A DNA stretch of 12,753 bases. It comes from an uncultured Faecalibacterium sp. GTDB lineage: Bacteria; Bacillota; Clostridia; Oscillospirales; Ruminococcaceae. Below are positions 1 through 6,065 of the stretch, piece by piece. Position 1 is the first letter of the stretch, and each line of letters starts with the position of its first letter. A program made the translations under genes and the position numbers. The notes beneath the pieces were generated by a model that saw nothing but the letters and a program-made list of their open reading frames with translations, made no database searches and was not told the DNA's origin. The stretch spans positions 1-12,753 of the forward strand of contig CAKSZF010000040.1 of the NCBI GenBank assembly GCA_934525405.1, in the 5' to 3' direction.

Positions 1-534
1 TTACCTACACCAAGGGCTAAAAAGCCGGTGGCGCTGCACACCCGGGTGCTGCGGCTGGTGCTCAGCGGCCTGATGGGTGCGCTGCTGGTGGTGAGCAAGC
101 AGGCCATGAGCGGCCTGCCCAATCTGGAGCCGGTAAGCCTGCTCATCATCCTGTTTGCACTGGAACTGCCCCGGGAGACGCCCGGCGCCATCACGGTATT
201 CATCCTGCTGCAGGGCGTGCTGTACGGCTTTGGCCTGTGGTGGGTAATGTACCTGTATGTGTGGTATCTGCTGGCGCTGCTGGCATGGCTGCTGCGCCGC
301 ATGGACAACGCCTTTTTCTGGGCGGTATTCAGCGGGCTGTACGGCCTGTGCTTCGGCGGGCTGTGCGCAGCGGTGTATCTGTTCGCCAAAACGCCTGCCT
401 TTGCCCTGAGCTGGTGGCTCAGCGGGCTGAGCTACGATGCATTGCACGGCGTTGGCAATTTTGTGCTGATGCTGCTGCTCTACCGCCCGCTGCGCCGTGC
501 GCTGCAAATGGCAAAAAAGCAGCTGCGGGTATAA
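1..534 (+). CDS. ECF transporter S-component-like membrane protein (5' end off window)
   Basis: The protein is very hydrophobic, with about five or six predicted membrane helices. It has a conserved-looking LPNLEPVSLL stretch near the first helices, which I associate with S-component-like proteins of energy-coupling-factor (ECF) vitamin transporters. The frame is open to the first base of the window, reading LPTPRAKKP before the GTG at 28. That GTG has no good ribosome site, so the real start is probably upstream. The substrate cannot be read from the sequence. The gene is convergent with folC and is not in the same operon as folT, so folate is not implied. The C-terminus is basic (KKQLRV), consistent with a cytoplasmic end. 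The alternative is an uncharacterised small integral membrane protein. Family assignment is from remembered motif patterns only; the coding call is firm. Confidence 0.7.
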   Translation, partial: LPTPRAKKPVALHTRVLRLVLSGLMGALLVVSKQAMSGLPNLEPVSLLIILFALELPRETPGAITVFILLQGVLYGFGLWWVMYLYVWYLLALLAWLLRRMDNAFFWAVFSGLYGLCFGGLCAAVYLFAKTPAFALSWWLSGLSYDALHGVGNFVLMLLLYRPLRRALQMAKKQLRV

Positions 535-544
535 TATTTTCTTT

Positions 545-595
545 ATAAAAACGCAGAGCCGGACAGCCCGCGGGCTGTCCGGCTCTGCTTGTATT
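545..595. terminator. Bidirectional intrinsic terminator
   Basis: A perfect inverted repeat has arms 553-570 and 571-588 (18 bp, no unpaired loop bases as written). It sits between the convergent stops of the S-component-like gene (534) and folC (618). T-rich sequence follows it on both strands (TTGTATT on plus, GTTTTATAAAG on minus), so it can end transcripts from both sides. Confidence 0.88.
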
Positions 596-617
596 CAAAA
601 ATATTTTTTCTGCATCG

Positions 618-1889
618 TTACGCATTCAGGCTGGCAAACGCCTGCCGGACATCGCCGGAGAAATACAGCGTGCCCAGTGCGCACACCGGGCCTTCGCCGC
701 CCAGTTCTTCTGCACGCGCCACACCGGCCTCGATGCTGTCCGCAGCCTCGGCGGTGCAGCCGTAGGCGCGGATATGCTCTGCCAGCGTCTGTGCCGGCAT
801 GGCGCGGGGGTTGTGCGCCGTCACGGTCACGAACCGCTCGGCCAGCGGTGCCAGCAGCGCCAGCATCTCGTCCACATCCTTGTCGGCCATGATGCTGACC
901 AGAAAGACGAATTTCTGTCCGGGGAAGCGGTCTTTCAGGCTCTGCACCGTGGCGCGCATCCCGTGGGCGTTGTGGCTTCCGTCCAGCACAAAGGCCGGGC
1001 TGTGGCGCAGCAGTTCAAAGCGCCCGGGCCAGCTTACCTGTTCCAGCCCGGTGCGGATGGCGCTTTCCGGGATGTTCCAGCCCTGCTGCCGCAGCACCCG
1101 CAGGGCGGTGATCGCCAGCGCGGCGTTGCGAGGCTGATAGCTGCCAATGAGCGGCAGCCGCACCCCGTCCAGCCCGTCAAAGCTGAAGGTGACTGCGTCC
1201 AGATCCCCGCCGGTGATTTGCAGCTTGGCAAAATCCACCTCGGTAAAGGGCGCATTCTGCTGCGCTGCCACCCGGCGCAGCACGGCGTCCGCCTCCGGTG
1301 CGCCGCCGTAGCTTACCACCGGGCAGCCCGGCTTGATGATGCCCGCCTTGGCAGCGGCAATATCCGCCAGCGTAGGGCCAAGCTCCTTGACGTGATCCAT
1401 GCCCAGTGCGGTGATCACCGCGCAGGCAGGCTTTTCGATGACATTGGTGGAATCCAGCGTGCCGCCAAGCCCCACCTCCAGCACCACGATATCGCACTGC
1501 TGCTGCGCAAAATAGAGCATTCCCAGTGCCGTGATGATCTCGAACTCGGTGGGCACGTCCTCCATGGCGTCGGCGGCGGGCTTTACCTGTTCCACCAGCG
1601 CCACCAGCGCCTCGTCCGGGATCTGCTGCCCGTTGATTTGGATGCGCTCGTTGAACCGGTTGATGAAGGGCGAGGTATACAGCCCCACCCGGTAACCGGC
1701 GGCTTGCAGGCAGGAAGCCAGCATCGCCGCCGTGCTGCCCTTGCCGTTGGTGCCCGCCACATGGACGAATTGCAGCTTTTTGTGCGGGTCGCCCAGTGCA
1801 GCCAGCAGGGTGCGGGTGCGGGTAAGCCCGGGCTTATGCCCCGCCCACTGCACCGCGTGGATGTATTCCATTGCCTGTTCGTAGTTCAT
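618..1889 (-). CDS. folC: Folylpolyglutamate synthase / dihydrofolate synthase FolC
   Basis: A 423-residue cytoplasmic Mur-ligase-family enzyme. FolC adds glutamates to folates with ATP, and in bifunctional forms also makes dihydrofolate from dihydropteroate, so imported folate is retained in the cell. Visible motifs are the P-loop GTNGKGS at 46-52, SPF-NRFNERI around 73-83, EVGLGG at 138-143, GMDH at 163-166, KAGIIKP at 181-187 (site of the carbamylated lysine in the family), WPGRFE at 287-292 and DGSHNAHG at 303-310. Length is normal for the family. The start ATG at 1889 has a GAGG ribosome site about ten bases upstream. It lies downstream of folT on the same strand, but a strong terminator separates them. 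I see no convincing promoter in the short gap, so expression may depend on read-through. Whether it has the dihydrofolate synthase activity cannot be read reliably. Confidence 0.95.
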   Translation of the reverse strand: MNYEQAMEYIHAVQWAGHKPGLTRTRTLLAALGDPHKKLQFVHVAGTNGKGSTAAMLASCLQAAGYRVGLYTSPFINRFNERIQINGQQIPDEALVALVEQVKPAADAMEDVPTEFEIITALGMLYFAQQQCDIVVLEVGLGGTLDSTNVIEKPACAVITALGMDHVKELGPTLADIAAAKAGIIKPGCPVVSYGGAPEADAVLRRVAAQQNAPFTEVDFAKLQITGGDLDAVTFSFDGLDGVRLPLIGSYQPRNAALAITALRVLRQQGWNIPESAIRTGLEQVSWPGRFELLRHSPAFVLDGSHNAHGMRATVQSLKDRFPGQKFVFLVSIMADKDVDEMLALLAPLAERFVTVTAHNPRAMPAQTLAEHIRAYGCTAEAADSIEAGVARAEELGGEGPVCALGTLYFSGDVRQAFASLNA

Positions 1890-1914
1890 AGATACTGCCT
1901 CGATTCAAGGAATA

Positions 1915-1964
1915 ATATTAAAAATTTCGGAACACCGGAGCGTCTGCCGACGCTCCGGTGTTCC
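1915..1964 (-). terminator. Intrinsic terminator downstream of folT
   Basis: Perfect 15-bp stem (1929-1943 with 1950-1964) and a six-base loop, followed on the minus strand by GAAATTTTTAATATT. It lies right after the folT stop (1979) and before folC, so it should limit folT-folC co-transcription. Confidence 0.88.
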
Positions 1965-1978
1965 ATTTTACGAATCTC

Positions 1979-2491
1979 TTACTTCTTTGCCAGCTTCATC
2001 AGGCTGCGGTTTTCCAGCAGGATGCGCAGCAGCACAACATTCACGGCGCTGAGGATGAGGGCGTTGGGGATGCGCACCGCCAGCGTTGCCCACGGATAGC
2101 CGTAGAACAGCCGCAGCGCCAGCGAGGTGATGACCATGGAACCCACAAAATGCCCCAGCAGCACGCTGGCTGCAAGCCGCAAATTTGTGGAAAGGCTGCT
2201 CAGCTTCTGCCACGCAAAGCCCGCCACCAAACCGATGGCACCCGCGCCCAATGTGATGAGCGGGTTGATGGCGTAGCCCGCCAGCACACCGCCGATGATA
2301 TCGGCCACTGCACCCACCGCAAAGCCTGCGCCGGGGCCGAACACTACCGCCGCCAACAGCACCGGCAGACTGCCCAGATTGAACCGGACGAAGCCGGTGG
2401 AAATGCTCAGCACCCGGCTGAACACGATGCTCATGGCTACCAGCAGGGCCAGCATGGTCAGGGTACGCACCGAAGTTTTTTTGTCGTTCAT
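1979..2491 (-). CDS. folT: Folate-type ECF transporter S-component FolT
   Basis: A 170-residue integral membrane protein that binds folate and delivers it to the shared ECF module (EcfA, EcfA', EcfT), which is not encoded in this window. Features typical of the folate S-component family are FSRVLSIST at 24-32, RFNLGSLP at 36-43 and the glycine-rich FGPGAGFAVGAVADIIGG at 51-68, with about six membrane segments. The start is the ATG at 2491 because AGGAGG stands about nine bases upstream; the longer open frame to 2638 runs through the leader terminator and riboswitch and is not coding. A THF riboswitch in the leader independently supports a folate substrate. folC follows on the same strand, giving an uptake-plus-retention pair. 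Length and topology fit a complete protein. Confidence 0.92.
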   Translation of the reverse strand: MNDKKTSVRTLTMLALLVAMSIVFSRVLSISTGFVRFNLGSLPVLLAAVVFGPGAGFAVGAVADIIGGVLAGYAINPLITLGAGAIGLVAGFAWQKLSSLSTNLRLAASVLLGHFVGSMVITSLALRLFYGYPWATLAVRIPNALILSAVNVVLLRILLENRSLMKLAKK

Positions 2492-2527
2492 CGTAGTCGT
2501 CCTCCTTAAAAAGGAACAGCAGGCAGG

Positions 2528-2573
2528 ACGCAAAAACGCCCTCCCCTGTGACAGACCGCACAAAGGAGGGCGT
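2528..2573 (-). terminator. Leader terminator (attenuator) before folT
   Basis: On the minus strand ACGCCCTCC (2573-2565) pairs perfectly with GGAGGGCGT (2544-2536) across a 20-base loop, followed directly by a T run (TTTTTG). It lies between the riboswitch aptamer and the folT ribosome site (2501-2506). It is a natural expression platform for ligand-dependent transcription termination. Confidence 0.82.
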
Positions 2574-2637
2574 GAATTCCAACAACATTCACTTCCGGGC
2601 AAAAACCGCAGACGGCTCTCGCCTGCACCCAAGTCCA

Positions 2638-2740
2638 TGCAGCAGCGGGATGCAGACCCTGCACCGCGGTCAATACCTTCGTCCGCAGCACAACTCCCCG
2701 TTGATGCGGCACTTAACGCGCAGGGTCTTACTCTGTTGAT
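2638..2740 (-). ncRNA. Tetrahydrofolate (THF) riboswitch aptamer
   Basis: Read on the minus strand, the leader matches the known THF (folT) riboswitch pattern: GAGTA, then CGCGTTAAGTG (2720-2710), then ACGAAGG (2682-2676), then CCGCGGTG (2669-2662), then GCATCCCGCT. Pairings are consistent with the class. AGACCCTGC (2728-2720) pairs with GCAGGGTCT (2662-2654). CCGCA (2709-2705) pairs with TGCGG (2687-2683), extended by CAAC/GTTG around a GGGGA loop. An outer helix between CAACAG and CTGCTG closes it with one mismatch. The riboswitch lies between a good promoter and folT, exactly where the class is normally found. Binding of reduced folates is expected to lower folT expression; that is family knowledge, not something shown here. 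Confidence 0.9.
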
Positions 2741-2746
2741 GATGCC

Positions 2747-2775
2747 ATTATAATCCTTTTTTTGCCGCTCTGCAA
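2747..2775 (-). promoter_or_regulatory. folT promoter
   Basis: Housekeeping-type promoter on the minus strand: -35 TTGCAG (2775-2770), 17-bp spacer, perfect -10 TATAAT (2752-2747). Initiation would fall near 2740, just before the riboswitch. The -35 lies within AAGCGCTTGCA, an 11-mer repeated at the tRNA-Thr promoter. Confidence 0.85.
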
Positions 2776-2863
2776 GCGCTTAAACAGACATCTTTGCCAA
2801 AGGAGCGTTTTTATTTTTGGCAGTGTTGTATAAACGTAGGACTTTTGCCCGCTTGCCTCCCTC

Positions 2864-2892
2864 TTTTCTTTTGGCGCAGAACGTGGTAAGAT
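2864..2892 (+). promoter_or_regulatory. Probable promoter for the oligoendopeptidase gene
   Basis: Extended -10 TGGTAAGAT (2884-2892) with only a weak -35 candidate TTTTCT (2864-2869) 17 bp upstream, 48 bases before the start codon. The rest of the 2492-2939 gap is the folT leader and its promoter; nothing else was seen in it. Confidence 0.5.
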
Positions 2893-2939
2893 GAACACAA
2901 AATACCAAAGGGGAAACTGCCCCGGAAAGGAAATTTTCC

Positions 2940-4634
2940 ATGAAATTCAGCGAAATGACCTATACCCGCCCGGATATCGATGCCCTGCTGGCACGGTGCA
3001 AGCAGCTGGCCGCCAAGGCCGCCGATGCGCAGGACGGCGACGCCCTCATTCAGGTGTACTACGAGCAGAGCCGCGCCTTTGCGGACTACACCACCGCCTC
3101 CCAGCTGGCTAATATCCACTACACCTGCGACACCCGCGATGCCTACTGGAAGGCTGAGCAGGACTTTTTTGATGCCAACGGCCCCGCTGTGACCAACGCC
3201 AGTGTGGAGATCAGCCGGGCGTTTCTGGCAAACCCCTATGTGGATGCCCTTACCGAGCACTTCGGCACCACCTGTGTAGCCGGTATGAAGAACGCCGTGC
3301 TGGGCATGGACGACCGCACCGTGGAATTGCAGCAGGAGTTCAACGCGCTGGTCAGCCAGTACCAGCAGATCTACGGCGGCGCACTGGTGGAGCTGGACGG
3401 CAAGCAGCTGACCATCCCCCAGCTGGGCCCCTACAAGGAGGATCTGGACCCCGCCGTGCGCCGCGCCGCCTACGAAGCCGAGGCCGGTTACTTTGACGCC
3501 CACCGGGACGAGCTGGACGAGTTGTACACCAAGATCGTCAAGAACCTGAACCGTCAGGCCGAGGTTCTGGGCTACAAGGATTACAGCGAGCTTTCCTATG
3601 TGCGCATGAACCGCATCGGCTACGGTCAGGCCGAAATTCAGGCCTTCCGGGATCAGGTGGCACGGGACGTTGTGCCCGAGCTGCAAAAGGTGATGGCCAT
3701 GCGCGCCAAGCGCACCGGCATCACCCACCCCACCTTTACCGACCTGCCCATCATCTTCAAGGACGGCAACCCCAAGCCCATCCCGGGCTATCAGGCACGC
3801 ATGGATGCCGCCCGCACCATGTACCACGAGCTGAGCCCCGAGACCGCCGAGTTCATCGACTTTATGCAGGACAACGAGCTGTTCGACGTGGAAAGCCGTC
3901 CCGGCAAGATGTCCGGCGGCTACATGACCAGCCTGCCCAACTACAAGGCACCCTTCATCTTTGCCAACTGGAACAACACCTCCGGCGATGTGGACGTGCT
4001 GACCCACGAATGCGGCCACGCCTTTGAGGGCTATGTGGCCGAGCGCGACCCCAACGTGCCCGCCGATCTGGAATGCCCTGCCATGGAGAGCGCCGAGATC
4101 CACTCCATGGCCATGGAGTTCCTCACCGCGCCGTGGCACCACCTGCTGTTCGGCAAGGATACCGAGAAATACGCCCTGCTCCACGCCGAGGACAGCTTTG
4201 TGTTCCTTGCCTACGGCTGCGCCGTGGACGAGTTCCAGCACATCATGTACCAGAACCCGGACCTGACCCCCGACCAGCGCAACGCCGAGTGGCTCAAGCT
4301 GGAAAAGAAGTACCGTCCGTGGATCGATTTTGACAACCTGCCCTTCTACGGCCGCGGTGCCGGTTGGCAGCGCCAGCTGCACATCTACGAGTGCCCCTTC
4401 TACTATATCGACTACTGCCTGTCCACCATGGCAGCCTTGCAGTTCTTCCTACTGAGCCTTGACGACCACAAGGACGCATGGGAGCGCTATCTCAAACTGG
4501 TGCGCCGCGCCGGTCTTGCCAGCTACACCGAGCTGATGCAGACCGCCGGGCTGAAGGTGCCCTTTGCAGAGGGCAGCGTCAAGGGCATCGCCCAGCAGAT
4601 GACCCGCTGGCTGGAAGAGCATCAGGTGGGCTAA
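2940..4634 (+). CDS. M3-family oligoendopeptidase (zinc metallopeptidase)
   Basis: A 564-residue cytoplasmic peptidase predicted to cleave short peptides, in the PepF-like M3 oligoendopeptidase group. The zinc-binding HExxH motif is present as HECGH at 356-360, within THECGHAFEG. The expected third ligand is a glutamate about 26 residues on, E386 in MESAEIHSMAMEF. Downstream aromatic and glycine-rich sequence (FYGRGAGWQRQLHIYECPFYYIDY, spanning about 462-485) is the usual C-terminal active-site wall of the family. There is no signal peptide or membrane segment. The ATG at 2940 has a GGAAAGGAAA ribosome site. Length is typical of this subgroup. It diverges from folT and has no obvious functional link to it. 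No clear terminator follows, so some read-through into the next gene is possible. Exact substrate specificity cannot be told. Confidence 0.93.
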   Translation: MKFSEMTYTRPDIDALLARCKQLAAKAADAQDGDALIQVYYEQSRAFADYTTASQLANIHYTCDTRDAYWKAEQDFFDANGPAVTNASVEISRAFLANPYVDALTEHFGTTCVAGMKNAVLGMDDRTVELQQEFNALVSQYQQIYGGALVELDGKQLTIPQLGPYKEDLDPAVRRAAYEAEAGYFDAHRDELDELYTKIVKNLNRQAEVLGYKDYSELSYVRMNRIGYGQAEIQAFRDQVARDVVPELQKVMAMRAKRTGITHPTFTDLPIIFKDGNPKPIPGYQARMDAARTMYHELSPETAEFIDFMQDNELFDVESRPGKMSGGYMTSLPNYKAPFIFANWNNTSGDVDVLTHECGHAFEGYVAERDPNVPADLECPAMESAEIHSMAMEFLTAPWHHLLFGKDTEKYALLHAEDSFVFLAYGCAVDEFQHIMYQNPDLTPDQRNAEWLKLEKKYRPWIDFDNLPFYGRGAGWQRQLHIYECPFYYIDYCLSTMAALQFFLLSLDDHKDAWERYLKLVRRAGLASYTELMQTAGLKVPFAEGSVKGIAQQMTRWLEEHQVG

Positions 4635-4676
4635 AGTCGTTTCGTTACAGTGTCAGGGCGTTTCATGTCAGTTTTC

Positions 4677-4704
4677 TTGCTTTTCCGCCGGGCTGCGGTA
4701 TACT
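4677..4704 (+). promoter_or_regulatory. Promoter for the exported protein gene
   Basis: -35 TTGCTT (4677-4682), 16-bp spacer and -10 TATACT (4699-4704), 45 bases before the ATG at 4750. Confidence 0.65.
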
Positions 4705-4749
4705 GAAACCAGCATAACCCCCTTCAAAAATGGAAAGGAGTTCTGACTT

Positions 4750-5418
4750 ATGAGATCTTCCCGTTTGTTCCGGCGTGTCATTGCCGGTCTGTGCGCTGCC
4801 GCCATGCTGTGCGGCGGCATGGTTGCTTCGGCTGCTGCGCCCGCACTGCCCTCCACCCCCGCTGCGGTGGAAGCCACCAACGCCGCCCCCAGCGATGCCG
4901 AGCTCAAGACCGCTTTTTCCAAGTTCACCGTTACCTACGATGAGCAGACCGGCGGCTGGGATCTTTCCTCTCCGCAGGAGCAGGCGAGTATGGATAAAAA
5001 GTCCTGCGGGCTGTACCCCTATATGTTCGTGCAGGATGACGGCATTGCCTTCAACATGATCCTGACCTATGTGGGCAGCAAGAAGCTGGACCTCAAGACG
5101 GTCAACGTGACCGCCGATGATAACATGTACACCTTCACCTGTGACAAGGAGTACGACGGCGGCTACGATCAGGATATGGGTTGCTGGTTTGATCTGGAAC
5201 TGTTCCAGCTGAGCGACGAGGAGATCAGCTGGCTGAGCGAGTGGCTGAACGCCAAGAGCGTCACTGCCGTATTCGTTGGCCGGGACGGCACCACCCAGAG
5301 CTATGCCCTGACCAAGGAGAACCGTACCGCCATTCAGGAGATGGTCACCGCCTACAACCTGATGCTCTCCTCCACCGTGGAACAGTGCGATCCCATCCTG
5401 ACCAGTCTGGCAAAGTAA
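4750..5418 (+). CDS. Exported protein of unknown function
   Basis: 222 residues. The N-terminus is a clear Sec signal peptide: basic MRSSRLFRR, a hydrophobic core to about residue 26, and a likely signal-peptidase site after A28 in VASAAAP. The cysteine at 21 does not sit in a good lipobox, so a lipoprotein is unlikely. A Pro/Ala/Thr-rich linker (about 29-48) leads to a soluble, acidic domain (about 50-222) with no membrane anchor and no motif I recognise. The mature domain has several cysteines (within KKSCGLYPY, FTCDKEYDGG, MGCWFD and EQCDP), so disulfides are possible. The ATG has an AAAGGAG ribosome site nine bases upstream. The gene has its own promoter and terminator and so is monocistronic. 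It could be an envelope-associated or secreted binding protein; function is unknown. Confidence 0.85.
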   Translation: MRSSRLFRRVIAGLCAAAMLCGGMVASAAAPALPSTPAAVEATNAAPSDAELKTAFSKFTVTYDEQTGGWDLSSPQEQASMDKKSCGLYPYMFVQDDGIAFNMILTYVGSKKLDLKTVNVTADDNMYTFTCDKEYDGGYDQDMGCWFDLELFQLSDEEISWLSEWLNAKSVTAVFVGRDGTTQSYALTKENRTAIQEMVTAYNLMLSSTVEQCDPILTSLAK

Positions 5419-5431
5419 ACGCCATTTACAG

Positions 5432-5469
5432 AGCCCCGGAGCATGTGCGGATGCTCCGGGGGCTTTTTT
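5432..5469 (+). terminator. Intrinsic terminator of the exported protein gene
   Basis: Stem AGCCCCGGAGCAT (5432-5444) with ATGCTCCGGGGGCT (5451-5464), one bulged G, followed by TTTTTTG. It starts 14 bases after the stop codon. Confidence 0.9.
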
Positions 5470-5500
5470 GCGCAAAAATATTATTTTTTGTAAAAAGCGC

Positions 5501-5529
5501 TTGCAAAACCGGTCAAGCTGTGCTATACT
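5501..5529 (+). promoter_or_regulatory. tRNA-Thr promoter
   Basis: -35 TTGCAA (5501-5506), 17-bp spacer, -10 TATACT (5524-5529); initiation near 5536, about ten bases before the mature tRNA. The -35 overlaps AAGCGCTTGCA (5495-5505), the same 11-mer found at the folT promoter. Confidence 0.85.
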
Positions 5530-5545
5530 AATTGAGCTGTGATGT

Positions 5546-5621
<76 letters not shown>

Positions 5622-5626
5622 GCTTA

Positions 5627-5661
5627 AACGCCCTGAAGTCTTAGGACTTCGGGGCGTTTTT
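5627..5661 (+). terminator. tRNA-Thr terminator
   Basis: A 14-bp stem (5627-5640 with 5645-5658, one G-T pair) and a four-base loop, followed by TTTTTCG. It begins six bases after the tRNA CCA end. Confidence 0.92.
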
Positions 5662-5682
5662 CGTTTGTCGCATATAAACCAA

Positions 5683-5745
5683 AAAAGCATCCGCAGCCTT
5701 CGCTTTAGAAAACCAGCGAATCTTGCTGCGGATGCTTTTGTTTTT
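5683..5745. terminator. Second strong hairpin, probable bidirectional terminator
   Basis: A perfect 15-bp stem (5683-5697 with 5725-5739) encloses a second small stem TTCGCT/AGCGAA (5699-5704 with 5715-5720). T runs follow on the plus strand (TTTTGTTTTT) and on the minus strand (TTTTTTGG). On plus it backs up the tRNA terminator; on minus it could stop read-through from the sigma-factor operon. Confidence 0.7.
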
Positions 5746-5755
5746 AGCGGGCTCG

Positions 5756-6046
5756 CCCTCTCAGTCAAATCCTACGGATTTGCCAGCTCTCCCAAAGGGA
5801 GAGCCTTTGGCATAGTGGCAAGGTTTCCGGTTGCTCCAGAGCTTTCTTGCCCGAAAGTCACCCCTTCCGTCATCGCCTACGGCGATGCCACACTCCCCCT
5901 TTTGTCGCTACGCGACATCTTCCCCCGGCCGGGGGAAGTCGGCCCTCAAGGGGACGGCTTTTTTGCGGTGACGGTAAGGTTTCCGGCATAGCGTAAAAGC
6001 TCCCCCTTTCGGGGGAGCTGTCATCGCGCAGCGATGACTGAGAGGG
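5756..6046. repeat. Composite MITE-like element of tandem hairpin modules with 12-bp terminal inverted repeats
   Basis: No gene is supportable between the tRNA terminator and 6066. CCCTCTCAGTCA at 5756-5767 is repeated exactly, inverted, at 6035-6046. Each end continues into the same architecture: a short stem with a three-base loop, then a CAGCTC-type stem. Left end: CAAATCC/GGATTTG (5766-5782), then GCTCTCCC/GGGAGAGC (5786-5804). Right end, inverted: TCATCGC/GCGATGA (6021-6037), then AGCTCCCCC/GGGGGAGCT (5998-6019). Between them lie CATCGCC/GGCGATG (5871-5887), TGTCGC/GCGACA (5903-5917) and CTTCCCCC/GGGGGAAG (5919-5938). AAGGTTTCCGG occurs twice in direct orientation (5820-5830, 5976-5986). 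I see no transposase and no confident target duplication. Likely a non-autonomous, multicopy intergenic element; copy number cannot be checked here. Confidence 0.7.
5994..6019 (-). terminator. Possible terminator of the sigma-factor operon, supplied by the repeat element
   Basis: On the minus strand AGCTCCCCC and GGGGGAGCT close a GAAA (GNRA-type) tetraloop and are followed by a short T run (overlapping TTTT, 5998-5995). It lies 47 bases after the last gene of the operon (stop at 6066). The U tract is short, so efficiency is uncertain. Confidence 0.5.
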
Positions 6047-6065
6047 TTTCGTGCGGCGGTATTTT

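Noticed and set aside
774..2099. Long plus-strand open frame (441 codons) opposite folC
   Set aside because: Composition is Gln/His/Arg-rich as expected from an antisense frame; it crosses the folT terminator and overlaps folT; folC has all its motifs on the minus strand.
2492..2638. N-terminal extension of FolT to an upstream ATG at 2638
   Set aside because: The extension would translate the leader terminator stem, while the ATG at 2491 has AGGAGG at correct spacing and matches the expected FolT N-terminus.
2811..4382. Long minus-strand open frame (523 codons) opposite the oligoendopeptidase gene
   Set aside because: It is a shadow of a GC-rich gene: His/Gly/Val-rich composition, no ribosome site and no domain, while the plus-strand frame carries HECGH and full family features.
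5665..5991. Open frame of 108 codons across the gene-free region on plus
   Set aside because: It runs through the 15-bp terminator hairpin and the repeat modules and has no ribosome site.
5756..6046. CRISPR-like array
   Set aside because: The repeats are hairpin modules of different sequence and spacing, in inverted and direct orientation, without uniform repeats and spacers, and no cas genes are nearby.
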